Source: Thermoplasmata archaeon | GTDB taxonomy: Archaea; Thermoplasmatota; Thermoplasmata; Lutacidiplasmatales; UBA184 | Assembly: GCA_022750415.1 (NCBI GenBank) | Contig: JAKIVT010000010.1 | Location: forward strand, 1 to 33,156 | DNA: 33,156 nucleotides | Direction: 5' to 3' | Part shown: one piece after another, positions 1 through 7,658 of the stretch | Numbering within the stretch: the first letter of the stretch is position 1 | Layout: every line of letters begins with the position of its first letter | Program-made: the position numbers and the translations under genes | Notes under the pieces: model-generated | What the model saw: the letters and a program-made list of their open reading frames with translations, nothing else | What the model was told of the DNA's origin: nothing | The model's database searches: none

Positions 1-2
1 AG

Positions 3-2897
3 AACCAGTACGCGTGGCCGCCGGGGCAGGTCTACCCGCACCTCGCGACCGGCGTCTCGACCTACGGGTCCACCACGAAGGGGTTCGATTTCCCGACCGG
101 GTGGGGCTCGATCAACGTCTGGAACTTCGCCCAGGACCTGCTGCAGATCGAGCAGATGCCGGGGACGTTCATCACCGTCAACGCGAGCAGCAACCACTAC
201 GCTCCGCTCGAGTGGACGGACCTGACGACCAACAACACCTATACGATTCACGTCAACGCGACAGGGACGTTCGCCTCGAGTTCCCCCGTGGTTACGGCCG
301 AATTCTTCGGGAGCAACGGTGTCAACAGTAGCATGAACCCGACGCTGACCCCGACGTTCTCCCCAGCCACGGGGTTCGACTTCACGTTGAACACCTCCCT
401 CCCGCCGTACGCACCGCTATTTTCGGCGGGACTACTGATCTTGACCATCGGCAACGCAACGAACCCAAGCTCAGGGTTCTTGTACGACTGGATTTCCCAG
501 CAGATCCCGACCGGCCCCCTCAACGTGACCGTCGTTGCCCCCAGCACGAGTGGAGAGGTCGGCGGGTACGCCGAATTCAACGCGTTCCTCGGGTTCGGTC
601 CTCCGACGGTGGACCCGGCGTGTTGCGGCGCGCTATTCGCCAACACGTTCACCGTGCGCGTCACGCAGGGCGGACAGCCCGTCTACGACGCGCTCGTCGT
701 CGCCTCGGTGTCCTCGACCAACCTCCTCGCGTTCTCCGGCTCCCTCGCGGAGGCCCAGTCAGACTCGTTCGGCAACCCCCACTACAAGTCCCCCACGCAG
801 GTTTCGCAGTCCCTGACGAACGCGACGGGCTACGCCCTCGTGTACACCTGGAACGTGATCGCCCCCACGACGTTCTTCGTGAACGCGACGTACGGCGCAT
901 CGTTCGGCGGCACCACCTACCAGATCCTGCCCGGTCCGAACGTCGGGATCAGCGACAACTCCGGCGGGACAATGTCGAACTTCAACGTCATCCGGTGGAT
1001 CCTCTACGCGACCCACCAGAACGACTCGGCGAGTTCCATCGCTCGGGAGGAGCCGAACGCCCTCAACCAGACGGCGTTCTGGAACCTGATGTACGGCTGG
1101 CAGGGCGAGCGGGTCACCGTCAACGTCTCGAACTACACCGGGGCGCCCCTCTCCGGCTCGAACGTCTGGCTCGGTACCTTCGATTCGGGTCGGGAAACGA
1201 AGTTCGAGCGGTACGAAAGCACCGGCTCGACCCTCGGGGTCACGAACACGTCCGGGACGGCGGCCCAGACCAACAACAACGGTCAGGCAGTCATCCAAAT
1301 CCCCGACAACATGTCGGATACGGGATTCTTCTCCACGACGGCCCAGGGCCAGACGTCGGGGTGGGGCTGGATTGCCACGGACATTCCCGGTTCCGTGAAT
1401 CGGACGTTCCAGTACCAGGAGCCGTGCATCCCGACCCTGCCCACGTTTACGGCGTTGATCCACTGCGAGTTCAATAACTCGTACCAGCGGAATTACACCG
1501 CGGCGCCGATCCTGGTGCTCCCGAACCCGGTCGCCGTCACCGTGCAGACCCCGAGCCGCCTCCCGCTCGACTTCTTCGGAGTCGGCGCGAACGTGTCGTT
1601 CGAGGTCAACGTCTCCCTGCCGTTCCTCGACCCGGTCGCGGGGAACAACATCGGGTGGAACTGGCCGGCCTCCCGGGAGCACATCACCGCGATCCAGGCG
1701 TTCGTCGACGGGCACTTCGCCCTCGACCTGTCGCCGACGTCCCCGCCGTTCTGGCAGAACTACACGAAGTTCGGCAACCTGTCGAACACGTTCGCCCCGG
1801 GAACGCACTTCCTAACCCTGGTCGTCAACGACAGCCAGGGGCGGACGTTCACGGACACCCAGCAGTTCATCGTCGGGGGCGTCACGATCACCAACCTCGG
1901 GATCAACAACCTCTACACGGTGGTGCCGTTCGTCGTCAACTGGACGCTCGAGCTTCCCCCCGGCGACGTGTACAATTACACGTTCAGCCAGACGTTCGAC
2001 CTCCGCTACGTCACCCCGAGCTGCGGGTCCCCGCGGAACCCGTGCCCGACGGTCGTCAACCTGACGGAGAAGATCCACGACGGCCAGGTGCTCTACAACC
2101 AGTCGATCAACCTGACCCTCATGGGGCTCGACCACTTCTACGCGGGTTCTGGAGGGTATCCGCCGGGTCAGTACCAGGTGATCATCTGGCTCAACGCGAA
2201 CCATTCCGGTTCGATCGCGAAGGAGGTGAACACGTTCCTGATCTTCGCCCCGGTCGTGGGCGGGATCACGGGTCCGGGCACCAACGCCACTGTCCCGCTC
2301 GGCAACGTGACGCTGGCGTACTCCTACCAGGGCGGCTACATCGTCAACGCGTCGCTGTTCGTCTACTCGAACACCGACATGCTCAATCCGGTCTTCAAGG
2401 CCGGAGCGTACGTGCCGGCCGTCGGGGAGCAGCCGCGGGCGGGCGCCGCCACATGGCAGGCGGTCCAGACGGGAATGTACGATGTGGTCCTCTTACTCGG
2501 GACCCCGTACGCGAACTACACGGCGCACGATTGGATCAACGTCACCAATCCGAACGGGTTGGTGTTCCTCAACCAGTCGAAGGGGAACACGCCACTGATC
2601 TCGCTCTCGTCCGCCGCGCTGGCGACGATCCTCGCGATGGTCGCCCTGATCGTCGGGCTGTTCCTCGGCCTGATCGCCGCCCCCGCCCTCCGGCCAACCC
2701 TGACCGGCACGGCGGCGTCGGGGTCCTCCGCCCCCAAGCCGTGGGACGAGGGAAAGCCGACGACCGGTGGAGCGGCGGCGTCGGGAACGGCCGAAGGCAC
2801 GCCGGGGGGCCTCAGCTGCCCGATCTGCCACGAGCCGATGACCAGCCAGTTCGCCCTGCACCAGCACCAGCAGGTCGTGCACGGACTCGAAGAGTAG
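3..2897 (+). CDS. S53 family peptidase (sedolisin/kumamolisin-like), 5' truncated, with stalk, membrane anchor and C-terminal zinc finger
   Basis: The frame is already open at base 3, upstream of the ATG at 156, so the gene enters from the left and 964 residues are visible. The first 50 residues include GFDFPTGWGSINVWNF. This matches the end of an S53 catalytic domain (calcium-ligand Asp followed by TGWGS) and parallels GWDTATGWGS in the complete S53 protein at 23435. The catalytic Glu, Asp and Ser lie outside the window. About 800 residues of Asn/Thr/Ser-rich, beta-type ectodomain with many N-x-S/T sequons follow. Then come one membrane segment (LATILAMVALIVGLFLGLIA), a Gly/Ala/Ser linker, and a terminal C2H2 finger with spacing C-x2-C-x12-H-x4-H. 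Inferred topology: protease outside, finger in the cytosol. Likely role: hydrolysis of external protein at acidic pH, the family norm. The S53 call depends on a short piece; the anchor and finger are clear. Confidence 0.8.
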   Translation, partial: NQYAWPPGQVYPHLATGVSTYGSTTKGFDFPTGWGSINVWNFAQDLLQIEQMPGTFITVNASSNHYAPLEWTDLTTNNTYTIHVNATGTFASSSPVVTAEFFGSNGVNSSMNPTLTPTFSPATGFDFTLNTSLPPYAPLFSAGLLILTIGNATNPSSGFLYDWISQQIPTGPLNVTVVAPSTSGEVGGYAEFNAFLGFGPPTVDPACCGALFANTFTVRVTQGGQPVYDALVVASVSSTNLLAFSGSLAEAQSDSFGNPHYKSPTQVSQSLTNATGYALVYTWNVIAPTTFFVNATYGASFGGTTYQILPGPNVGISDNSGGTMSNFNVIRWILYATHQNDSASSIAREEPNALNQTAFWNLMYGWQGERVTVNVSNYTGAPLSGSNVWLGTFDSGRETKFERYESTGSTLGVTNTSGTAAQTNNNGQAVIQIPDNMSDTGFFSTTAQGQTSGWGWIATDIPGSVNRTFQYQEPCIPTLPTFTALIHCEFNNSYQRNYTAAPILVLPNPVAVTVQTPSRLPLDFFGVGANVSFEVNVSLPFLDPVAGNNIGWNWPASREHITAIQAFVDGHFALDLSPTSPPFWQNYTKFGNLSNTFAPGTHFLTLVVNDSQGRTFTDTQQFIVGGVTITNLGINNLYTVVPFVVNWTLELPPGDVYNYTFSQTFDLRYVTPSCGSPRNPCPTVVNLTEKIHDGQVLYNQSINLTLMGLDHFYAGSGGYPPGQYQVIIWLNANHSGSIAKEVNTFLIFAPVVGGITGPGTNATVPLGNVTLAYSYQGGYIVNASLFVYSNTDMLNPVFKAGAYVPAVGEQPRAGAATWQAVQTGMYDVVLLLGTPYANYTAHDWINVTNPNGLVFLNQSKGNTPLISLSSAALATILAMVALIVGLFLGLIAAPALRPTLTGTAASGSSAPKPWDEGKPTTGGAAASGTAEGTPGGLSCPICHEPMTSQFALHQHQQVVHGLEE

Positions 2898-2974
2898 GCG
2901 CTCTCCGAACCCTTTCCCTCGCGTCCGGGCGGCGGCTGTCCCGCTGCCGGCTCCGGTTATCCGTCGCTCGCGGA

Positions 2975-2989
2975 GGCGGCGACGCCGCC
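2975..2989. terminator. GC-rich hairpin between the peptidase and the surface protein gene
   Basis: GGCGGC-GAC-GCCGCC is a perfect 6-bp stem with a 3-nt loop, about 80 nt after the peptidase stop and 25 nt before the next TATA box. No T-tract follows it. A weak pyrimidine stretch (CCCTTTCCCTC) lies nearer the stop codon. It may help end the upstream transcript; this is weak evidence. The rest of 2898-3043 holds only the promoter of the next gene. Confidence 0.3.
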
Positions 2990-3014
2990 CCAGGCGGCCG
3001 TCGTCTCCGCGACA

Positions 3015-3022
3015 TTTAAGTA
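3015..3022 (+). promoter_or_regulatory. TATA box, leaderless promoter of the surface protein gene
   Basis: TTTAAGTA is the only AT-rich block in the region. Its centre is 25-26 nt upstream of the ATG at 3044, the usual archaeal TATA-to-start distance, so transcription probably begins at or next to the start codon. No Shine-Dalgarno sequence precedes the ATG. Confidence 0.6.
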
Positions 3023-3043
3023 ATGAAAGTCGTCACCTGACCT

Positions 3044-4636
3044 ATGCGCCAATCTTCGGTACTTCGGGTTGGGACGATTGCCATTTTGGCCGTTCTTCTG
3101 GTCGCCCTGTCCGTCGGAGCTGGCGTGTTCGCCTTCCCGTCGGGCATGGCCGTCCGGACGGCCGGAGGGGCGCATTCTGAATCCGCCCGGACGTTCGCGG
3201 CGCCGCACGCCGCCTTGGCCGCCCATGCGCCCGCCCCCGCGATGGCTCGGCACGCGGCGGCCCACCCCGGCGCGAACGCCACCAACAACACGACCCTGAC
3301 GAACATCACCATCGCCCCGCTCAACAGCACGATTGCACCCGGCAGCACGGTGGTCCTGACGGCCACCCTGACCTGCAAGTCCAACAACACGGCCAACGGG
3401 ACGGTCGTCGCCTGCCCCACGAACCTGACGGCCAACGTGAGCTACACGTGGTCGGTTGGGACACCGTTCGCCGGCACTCTCAACGAGTCGAACCAATCGT
3501 CCGTGACGTTCATCGCGGGCTGGGCGACGTCCTCGACCACAGTGGGCGTGACGGGGGCTCTGTCGGACTTCCCCACCTACAACAACTCGACCATCAACGC
3601 GCCACCGGCGACCGTCAACGTGGCGACGAGCGAGGCCCCGGTCATCACGATCGCGTTCACGACCGCCTTCCAAGTGTACATGCAGGTCCCGTGGGACCTG
3701 ACGTTCACGGTCTCGGTGACCGGCGGTTCGATTGCGCCGAGCTCGACCTGGGTGAACGTGAACGTTCGGGACCTGATTCCGACGTGCGGCAGCCAGTACA
3801 GCTTCCTGGGCGCTCCCCCGTGCCCCGAGTTGATCAACGTCTCGATGCCGGTGACGAGCGGGCAGTCGACCTTCTCGTACATGATCAACTACACCAACCT
3901 GGACCAGAACGGGTACGCGAACCCAACGGCGGGGGTCTTCCCGGCGGACGTGTTCCAGTTCATCGCCTGGGTGTCCGACAACAACAGCGCGGCCAACCAG
4001 ACGGCGGGCCTGGAGCAGAACGCCTACCTGGTCTTCCATACCCCGAGCGGGATCTTCGCGCAACCGGTCCCCGGTGACAGCCTCTCGACCGGCAACGTGA
4101 GCTTCGCCGTGACGTACTACGGCGACTACCTGCAGGCGGCCGAGCTGATCGTCAAGAACGCAACGGGACAGGTGGTGTTCGTCCAGGCGGTCTTCGCCGT
4201 CGGACAGGGGAACCGTACCGTGGTCGCTCCGACCATGTGGCTCGCGGTGACGCCGGGGCAATACACGGCGTACATCAACTTCACCACGCCGTACGGGTCG
4301 TACCAGAGCTCGCAGAAGTACACGGTCATCCCGGCGGGCCAGACGATCTACATCAACCAGACGGCGTACCACAACGCGTCGTTGCTCGGTGGCCTTTCTC
4401 AGGGGCTCTCGGGAATGTTGCTGCTGGTCATCGGCCTGATCATCGGACTGGTGGTCGCGCTGGTCCTCGGCCGGATGATGTGGGGCACCCCCAGCCAGCC
4501 CTCGTCTCCCCAGCCGTGGTCGCCCACGCAGAGTAGCGACTCGAGCGGGACGACGTCCAGCGGCGGAACTTCCTCGACCCCTCCCTCCACGGGTAGCTCG
4601 GACATGAGTTCCGAGGGCTCGACGACGGACAAGTAG
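3044..4636 (+). CDS. Membrane-anchored surface protein, paralogue of the upstream peptidase stalk
   Basis: This is a 530-residue protein with an N-terminal signal peptide or anchor (TIAILAVLLVALSVGAGVFA, about 11-30). An Ala-rich stretch and about 390 residues of Thr/Asn-rich ectodomain with many N-x-S/T sequons follow. A C-terminal membrane helix (MLLLVIGLIIGLVVALVLG) precedes a Ser/Thr/Pro-rich tail of about 50 residues. No catalytic motif is visible. The last 290 residues before the membrane helix resemble the stalk of the neighbouring peptidase: both have a CGS...PCP cysteine pair followed by VN[LV][TS] or IN[LV]S, a later NV[TS][LF]A...YxGxY block, and an anchor. Probable role: peptidase partner or surface-layer-like protein. 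This is inference; the function is unknown. The start is supported by the TATA distance. Confidence 0.8.
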   Translation: MRQSSVLRVGTIAILAVLLVALSVGAGVFAFPSGMAVRTAGGAHSESARTFAAPHAALAAHAPAPAMARHAAAHPGANATNNTTLTNITIAPLNSTIAPGSTVVLTATLTCKSNNTANGTVVACPTNLTANVSYTWSVGTPFAGTLNESNQSSVTFIAGWATSSTTVGVTGALSDFPTYNNSTINAPPATVNVATSEAPVITIAFTTAFQVYMQVPWDLTFTVSVTGGSIAPSSTWVNVNVRDLIPTCGSQYSFLGAPPCPELINVSMPVTSGQSTFSYMINYTNLDQNGYANPTAGVFPADVFQFIAWVSDNNSAANQTAGLEQNAYLVFHTPSGIFAQPVPGDSLSTGNVSFAVTYYGDYLQAAELIVKNATGQVVFVQAVFAVGQGNRTVVAPTMWLAVTPGQYTAYINFTTPYGSYQSSQKYTVIPAGQTIYINQTAYHNASLLGGLSQGLSGMLLLVIGLIIGLVVALVLGRMMWGTPSQPSSPQPWSPTQSSDSSGTTSSGGTSSTPPSTGSSDMSSEGSTTDK

Positions 4637-4648
4637 GGACACTGAGGG

Positions 4649-4676
4649 CCTCCCCCCGGCGAAAGCCGGGGGGAGG
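4649..4676. terminator. Perfect 12-bp hairpin with GAAA loop between convergent genes
   Basis: CCTCCCCCCGGC and its exact complement GCCGGGGGGAGG flank a GAAA tetraloop, 13 nt after the stop at 4636 and about 80 nt from the end of the convergent SHMT gene. On the + strand a T-rich stretch (TTGTTGCTTTT, near 4703) follows about 27 nt later. A bidirectional 3'-end structure is likely. Archaeal termination usually depends on the T-tract rather than the hairpin, so the hairpin may instead protect the RNA end. Confidence 0.6.
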
Positions 4677-4754
4677 GTTCGACCGCCCGAACCCCTTCCG
4701 CTTGTTGCTTTTGGAAGGTTCTCGGAGTCGGGTGGCCCCCGGGGGGCGCGGAAT

Positions 4755-5984
4755 CTAGGCGAACCGGAGGGCCGGAAATTTCCGGCGCCACGCCAGGACT
4801 TCGGCGGCGACCCGTTCCTTCTGGACCCCAGCCCGGACGAGGAAGTCGGCCAGGCGAGGCATGTCGTCGGGCGTCAGCCCGAGGCGGGTGACCTCCGCGG
4901 TTCCCAGCCGGCCCGCGAGGTCGCCCACGAGCCGTTGCTTCTCCCACCGGCGGGCCAACGCCCCGGGGGCGATCCCGTGGCGTCGCATGAGTTCCGAGCG
5001 GTCGAGGAGGAGCTGGTGCGAACGGGTGAAGCCCTGCGCCTCGGCGACGAGGGGGATCTTCCGCTCCGTGAGCGCCCGGCCGAGCGCCTGAGAGTTCTGG
5101 ACGACGGTCCGGGCGTACTCCGGTCCGACCCGCTCGAGCTCCAGCACCGTCTGGGCGACGCCCGCGATCCGGTTCCAATGGGCGTTGTCGAACACCCGCC
5201 AGACGAGCGCCGGGTCGATCTGGTCGAACAGGTCGGTCCGGTCCGTGGCAAGGATTCCGCCTTGCGGACCGGGGAACGACTTGTGCGTGCTCCCGTAGAG
5301 GATGTCGGCCCCTTCCCGGAGCGGGTCCTGGAACTCCCCTCCGGCGATCAGACCGAGCACGTGCGAAGCGTCGTAGAAGACCAAGGCACCAATCGAGTGG
5401 GCCGCCTCGGCGATTGGGGCCATCGGGTACGGAAACAGGAAGAAGCTCTGCCCGAGGACGACGGCGTTCGGACGCTCCCGGCGGATCTCGGCGGCGGCCG
5501 TTTCGGGCTCGACCGAGAATCCCGGACCGTCGGCCGGGAGCGGTCGGACCTCCCAGCCGAACAGCGCCGGGAGATACCCCGGGGCGTATCCGTCGTACCC
5601 GCCCTGGTCGGGGGAAATGGCGAGGATCTTCGACCCCTTGGGCAGGAGCGGCACCAGGGCCGACATGGCGGCGATGTGGCCGGAGAGGGGTCGGACCGTC
5701 GCGTGTTGGGCTTTGAACAGCCGCGCGCACGCCGCGTTTCCGAGCGCTTCGATCTCGTCGGTGTACTTCGTCCCGGCGTAGCTGTTGTCGATCGTCTCGC
5801 CGTGAAACTTCGTGACGACGGGGAGGGTGTAGCGCCCGGCGAGGTCGCTCGCGAGGAAGCTGCGGGCCTTGGGCGAGACGGCGTTCTCGCTCGGCAGGAG
5901 ATTGAACACCGAGCGACCGCGCCAGCGGTCGTGGGCCCGGACGAGCCGGAGGAGGCGGGCTTCGTCAGGCGGGAGTTCGGGCAT
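4755..5984 (-). CDS. glyA: Serine hydroxymethyltransferase-like PLP enzyme
   Basis: This is a 409-residue fold-type I PLP enzyme. The SHMT signature GSTHKSFPGPQGG carries the Schiff-base lysine at about K235. D205 and H208 in DASHVLGLIAGG match the cofactor-pyridine Asp and nearby His. The N-terminal LLPSENAVSP motif and NSYAGTKYTDEIE segment are those that bind substrate and cofactor in SHMT. Expected reaction: serine to glycine with transfer of a one-carbon unit to a pterin. Whether the pterin is tetrahydrofolate or an archaeal analogue cannot be read from sequence. The protein is slightly shorter than bacterial GlyA, as in archaeal members. The ATG at 5984 lies inside the end of csl4 (20-nt overlap), so it is the last gene of a translationally coupled set. 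Confidence 0.85.
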   Translation of the reverse strand: MPELPPDEARLLRLVRAHDRWRGRSVFNLLPSENAVSPKARSFLASDLAGRYTLPVVTKFHGETIDNSYAGTKYTDEIEALGNAACARLFKAQHATVRPLSGHIAAMSALVPLLPKGSKILAISPDQGGYDGYAPGYLPALFGWEVRPLPADGPGFSVEPETAAAEIRRERPNAVVLGQSFFLFPYPMAPIAEAAHSIGALVFYDASHVLGLIAGGEFQDPLREGADILYGSTHKSFPGPQGGILATDRTDLFDQIDPALVWRVFDNAHWNRIAGVAQTVLELERVGPEYARTVVQNSQALGRALTERKIPLVAEAQGFTRSHQLLLDRSELMRRHGIAPGALARRWEKQRLVGDLAGRLGTAEVTRLGLTPDDMPRLADFLVRAGVQKERVAAEVLAWRRKFPALRFA

Positions 5985-6567
5985 CGGACTTCGCGGCGGC
6001 AGTGGGGATTTGGCCGTACCCGCTCGCCGTCTTCCGGTGCTCGCGGTTCCCGCAGCGCGGGCACCGCAGCTCCTTGTCGCCCCGCCCGAGGAGGCCGTGG
6101 CACGATTGGCAGCGCGCCGCGACCACGCCGAGGTCGGAGGCGGCGGTGGAGAGCTTGACCGACGGGTGGCTCTGCAGGACCCGAGCCACGATCAGGTCGC
6201 CCGGAGCGAACTCGTCGGAAAGCGCCTCGGTGTAGCCGTCCTTCGCCTTCGAGATGTGGACCGTCCCTTCCGGGGCGCCGGGGACGGGCCGCTGGCTCGT
6301 GGCGGCGGTGAGGATCGTGACGATCGCCATGGCGCTCTTGACCTCGTCGACGCGGCCGTACACGAGGTCGTCGTCGTGGACGCTCGGGATTGCGTTCAAG
6401 GCGTCGACGCTCACCGCCCGGTCGCTCGGGTCCACGCGGCGGTGGCCGAGGAGGCAGGCGTAGATCTTCCCCCGGTCCTCGTACGTGCCGTGGCCGGGAA
6501 CGAACTCTTCAGCGGTGCCGAGGAGCTCGCCAGGGATGACGAGGGTGTCGCGTGCTTCGCTGCTCAT
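5965..6567 (-). CDS. csl4: Exosome complex RNA-binding cap protein Csl4
   Basis: The product is 200 residues from the ATG at 6567. The longer ORF start at 6882 is rejected because its first 105 residues lie antiphase inside the methyltransferase gene and look like shadow sequence. The N-terminal domain (VIPGELLGTAEEF...GTYE) is typical of Csl4. A central S1-type OB fold (VYGRVDEVKSAMAIVTI...VHIS) follows. A C-terminal zinc ribbon has C153-x2-C156-x12-C169-x2-C172. Csl4 forms part of the cap on the archaeal exosome and feeds RNA into the Rrp41/42 ring. The start codon overlaps the upstream stop as ATGA, implying coupled translation with the methyltransferase. Confidence 0.92.
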   Translation of the reverse strand: MSSEARDTLVIPGELLGTAEEFVPGHGTYEDRGKIYACLLGHRRVDPSDRAVSVDALNAIPSVHDDDLVYGRVDEVKSAMAIVTILTAATSQRPVPGAPEGTVHISKAKDGYTEALSDEFAPGDLIVARVLQSHPSVKLSTAASDLGVVAARCQSCHGLLGRGDKELRCPRCGNREHRKTASGYGQIPTAAAKSDARTPA

Positions 6568-7175
6568 TTCGACGGTCCTTGTGTGCGGATCACCCAGAGG
6601 TCGACCGGGAGCTCGACCGAACGCTTCCGGTGGTGCCGGAACGTCGGGCCGAGCGTCCACGGGACCGGCCGTTGGGCCTCGACCCGCGCGCCGCGAGCGA
6701 CCGTGAGGCGCGCTATAAAGGTTCGGGAGTCGGCGAGCGCGAAGGCGTAGACGGCCCGCGGGCAGGCCAACGCCGCTTCCCAGAACGGGCGGTCGGCCCC
6801 CCGGGTCTGGGCCCCGAACGGGGGATTCATGACCACGGTCTCGGCCGCGGACTCCACCCCCGCGACGTCGCGGATCGTCCACGAGACGTGCGCCCCGGCG
6901 GCCGAGGCCGCGGATCGCGCGAGCTCGACGGCTCCCGGATCCGCTTCGATCCCCTCGACGGGGCCCGCTCCCAGGAGAGCGGCGCCGATGGCGAGTCGTC
7001 CCGTCCCGCTCCCCAGGTCGACGACCGAGCGGGCGGCGAGGTCCCCGCGGGCGAGCGCCTCGAACAACAGGTCGGCGGCCCGCTCCGGCGGGGTCGCGAC
7101 CTGCTCGCGCTTCGGGTCCGGGTTGGAAAACTCCGGCACCTGGGACAGGATCCGAACTAGCTCGCTCCGCCGCAT
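6564..7175 (-). CDS. METTL5-like N6-adenine rRNA methyltransferase
   Basis: This 203-residue Rossmann methyltransferase has the SAM-binding motif VVDLGSGTGRLAIGA (about 51-65), an acidic strand end (EGIEADP) and the catalytic NPPFG motif (117-121) of adenine-N6 enzymes. The N-terminus (SELVRIL...F.NP.P..EQVATPPERAADLL) matches the archaeal METTL5 group, whose eukaryotic member modifies 18S rRNA; a small-subunit rRNA target is inferred from family. The ATG at 7175 directly follows GGAGG. It is preferred because the family's N-terminal motif begins right after it. The gene lies 32 nt downstream of the tRNA-Leu gene and overlaps csl4 by 4 nt. Confidence 0.85.
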   Translation of the reverse strand: MRRSELVRILSQVPEFSNPDPKREQVATPPERAADLLFEALARGDLAARSVVDLGSGTGRLAIGAALLGAGPVEGIEADPGAVELARSAASAAGAHVSWTIRDVAGVESAAETVVMNPPFGAQTRGADRPFWEAALACPRAVYAFALADSRTFIARLTVARGARVEAQRPVPWTLGPTFRHHRKRSVELPVDLWVIRTQGPSK

Positions 7176-7207
7176 CCTCCGCCGGTCCTCGTTCCGTAGG
7201 AAGGGGA

Positions 7208-7314
7208 TGCGGGGAGCCGGATTTGAACCGGCGAACGCCTACGCGACAGGATCTCTTCGGCGGGTTCGACCGCCGTTTAAGTCCTGCGCCGTTTCCGGGC
7301 TTGGCTATCCCCGC
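7208..7314 (-). tRNA. tRNA-Leu (anticodon UAA), intron-containing
   Basis: Read on the minus strand, the acceptor stem GCGGGGA pairs with TCCCCGC. The D-stem is GCC/GGC, the anticodon stem CAGGA/TCCTG, the variable arm CGC-GTAG-GCG, and the T-arm GCCGG-TTCAAAT-CCGGC. The discriminator base is A at 7208 and CCA is not encoded. A class II variable arm, A73 and loop CUUAAAA after splicing give tRNA-Leu(UAA). Spliced length is 84 nt with A73. The 5' end lies only 4 nt after the PRC-barrel stop codon and no TATA box is seen 26 nt upstream, so it is probably released from a longer transcript. Confidence 0.93.
7253..7275 (-). other. 23-nt tRNA-Leu intron at position 37/38
   Basis: The anticodon loop is interrupted by 23 nt starting CGGCGG and ending AAGAG. 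The precursor folds into a bulge-helix-bulge: a short helix CUUA/GAAG (last pair A-G), a 3-nt bulge AAC on the 5' side, a 3-nt bulge AGA on the 3' side, and an intron hairpin GGCGG/CCGCC with a 6-nt loop. Cutting each bulge after its second base, as the archaeal splicing endonuclease does, restores a 7-nt loop with anticodon UAA at the canonical 37/38 site. Confidence 0.85.
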
Positions 7315-7318
7315 GCCG

Positions 7319-7618
7319 TTAGCGGGCGGGGATCGCCGTCGCCTGTTCCCGGGTCGGGGCCTTCCCCGGCGCGCGCTTCAGCGAGACGCGCTTCGGGAAG
7401 AACTTCAGGAGCACGACGTCGTTCACGGCCGACACCCACCGGTACGGAACGTTGACGGGCTTCGACTCGTCCACTAACAGCGGGTTCGTTTCGTCGACGT
7501 ACAGACCGTCGATCTTGGCGCCTTCGACGTCGACAACAACATTCTCGACTTCGCCCAGGAGCCGGCCCTCAGCGGTGTAGACCTGCCGCCCGAGGAGCTC
7601 CGTCATCTCGACCAGCAT
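7319..7618 (-). CDS. PRC-barrel domain protein
   Basis: This 99-residue protein is almost entirely a PRC-barrel: LLGRQVYTAEGRLLGEVENV, VDVEGAKIDGLYVDE and VPYRWVSAVNDVVLLK are the usual beta strands, followed by a short basic tail. Single-domain archaeal PRC-barrel proteins include cell-division factors of the CdpB type and RNA-related members. The sequence alone does not say which applies here. The ATG at 7618 is used; a second Met at residue 5 is an alternative. A possible TATA (ACTAAAAGG on the minus strand) overlaps the ligase stop about 40 nt upstream. The stop codon is 4 nt from the tRNA gene. Confidence 0.8.
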   Translation of the reverse strand: MLVEMTELLGRQVYTAEGRLLGEVENVVVDVEGAKIDGLYVDETNPLLVDESKPVNVPYRWVSAVNDVVLLKFFPKRVSLKRAPGKAPTREQATAIPAR

Positions 7619-7658
7619 GAGTACGGCCTCTCGAAGGTTCCGACGGCGGCTACCCCTT

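Noticed and set aside
2957-4642. 561-residue minus-strand ORF opposite the surface protein
   Set aside because: Low-complexity Arg/Gly/Val translation antisense to a protein with signal peptide, sequons and anchor; a codon-bias shadow.
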